From: Gluconacetobacter azotocaptans
Lineage (GTDB): Bacteria > Pseudomonadota > Alphaproteobacteria > Acetobacterales > Acetobacteraceae
DNA: 64,000 nt
Direction: 5' to 3'
NCBI RefSeq assembly: GCF_014174355.1
Contig: NZ_JABEQF010000006.1
Span: 62,001 to 126,000 of the forward strand
Shown here: positions 63,863-64,000 of the stretch, in pieces
Position numbering within the stretch: position 1 is the stretch's first letter
Layout: each line of letters starts with the position of its first letter
Translations under genes and position numbers: made by a program
The notes under the pieces: generated by a model
Databases searched by the model: none
The model's input: only the letters and a program-made list of their open reading frames with translations
Told to the model about the DNA's origin: nothing

Positions 63863-64000
63863 CAGTCGTCTTGTCCTTGCAGCATGGAAATGATCGCATC
63901 GCGGGCCCGGTCGAGGTGCAGCCGCATCCGATCCTCCGCCGCGTTGCAATCGCGCGCGGCGATGGCGTCCAGGATGGCCAGATGCTCGTCCTTGCCGCGA
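63862..64000 (-). CDS. GntR-family regulator, C-terminal end only (cut by window edge)
   Basis: The last 45 codons of a gene run in from the right edge. The peptide (KDEHLAILDAIAARDCNAAEDRM, then LHLDRARDAIISML) matches the end of an FCD-type ligand-binding domain of FadR/GntR regulators. It is upstream of, and overlaps by one base with, the amidotransferase gene, so it is the first known member of this operon and its probable controller. The DNA-binding part lies outside the window. Confidence 0.75.
   Translation of the reverse strand, partial: RGKDEHLAILDAIAARDCNAAEDRMRLHLDRARDAIISMLQGQDD

Overview
The window is high-GC chromosomal DNA of an alphaproteobacterium. The gene content (many TonB-dependent receptors, oxoprolinase/hydantoinase loci, a methylcitrate cluster with a ScfR/PrpR-type regulator) suggests an acetic acid bacterium (Acetobacteraceae, Gluconacetobacter-like). 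That placement is inferred from gene content and base composition only; there is no rRNA in the window. Genes are dense, and many neighbours share ATGA, GTGA or TGATG stop/start overlaps, so most belong to long translationally coupled operons. I found one tRNA (Gly, anticodon GCC) and no CRISPR array.

Layout. 1-1500: a BamE/SmpA-like lipoprotein and a headless relic gene. 1607-4341: an aldehyde dehydrogenase and FAD amine/amino-acid oxidase pair. 4422-15317: a large uncharacterised set built from circularly permuted ATP-grasp, alpha-E, transglutaminase (one fused to DUF2126) and zinc-peptidase proteins, with the ATP-grasp/alpha-E module present twice, once split and once fused. 15353-15648: an inverted-repeat element and a 53-residue lipoprotein. 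15734-20921: prpDCB (2-methylcitrate cycle) divergent from its probable regulator. 20987-23856: panC, Trm112-like, LON-domain and thioredoxin-TPR genes.

24085-25250 is a decayed insertion zone beside tRNA-Gly: an integrase C-terminus, a DUF6876-like fragment, an IS256-family transposase tail and an aldo/keto reductase N-terminus are abutted in about 1 kb. 25257-37800 is a rare-sugar locus: DeoR regulator, two FGGY kinases, class II aldolase, HAD phosphatase, tagatose-3-epimerase-like isomerase, a ribose-type ABC transporter and two different binding proteins.

38119-50792 is a hydantoin/5-oxoproline locus: HyuAB with a winged-helix protein, then an operon of TonB receptor (frameshifted), MFS transporter, PxpB, PxpC, PxpA, AccB, AccC and a BCCP-like protein without the biotinyl lysine, facing a LysR gene whose best promoter predicts a leaderless mRNA. 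51997-64000 is a further long minus-strand unit: GntR regulator (cut by the window edge), glutamine amidotransferase, polyamine-type binding protein, M24 hydrolase, fused PotB-PotC permease, ATPase, TonB receptor, M20 carbamoylase-type hydrolase, CapA-like protein and 2-hydroxyacid dehydrogenase. Together the right half looks like scavenging machinery for cyclic or gamma-linked amide compounds; the true substrates cannot be read from sequence.

The best candidate for an undescribed system is the 4422-15317 ATP-grasp/alpha-E/transglutaminase/zinc-peptidase set. Its domain families are known, but its substrate and product are not.
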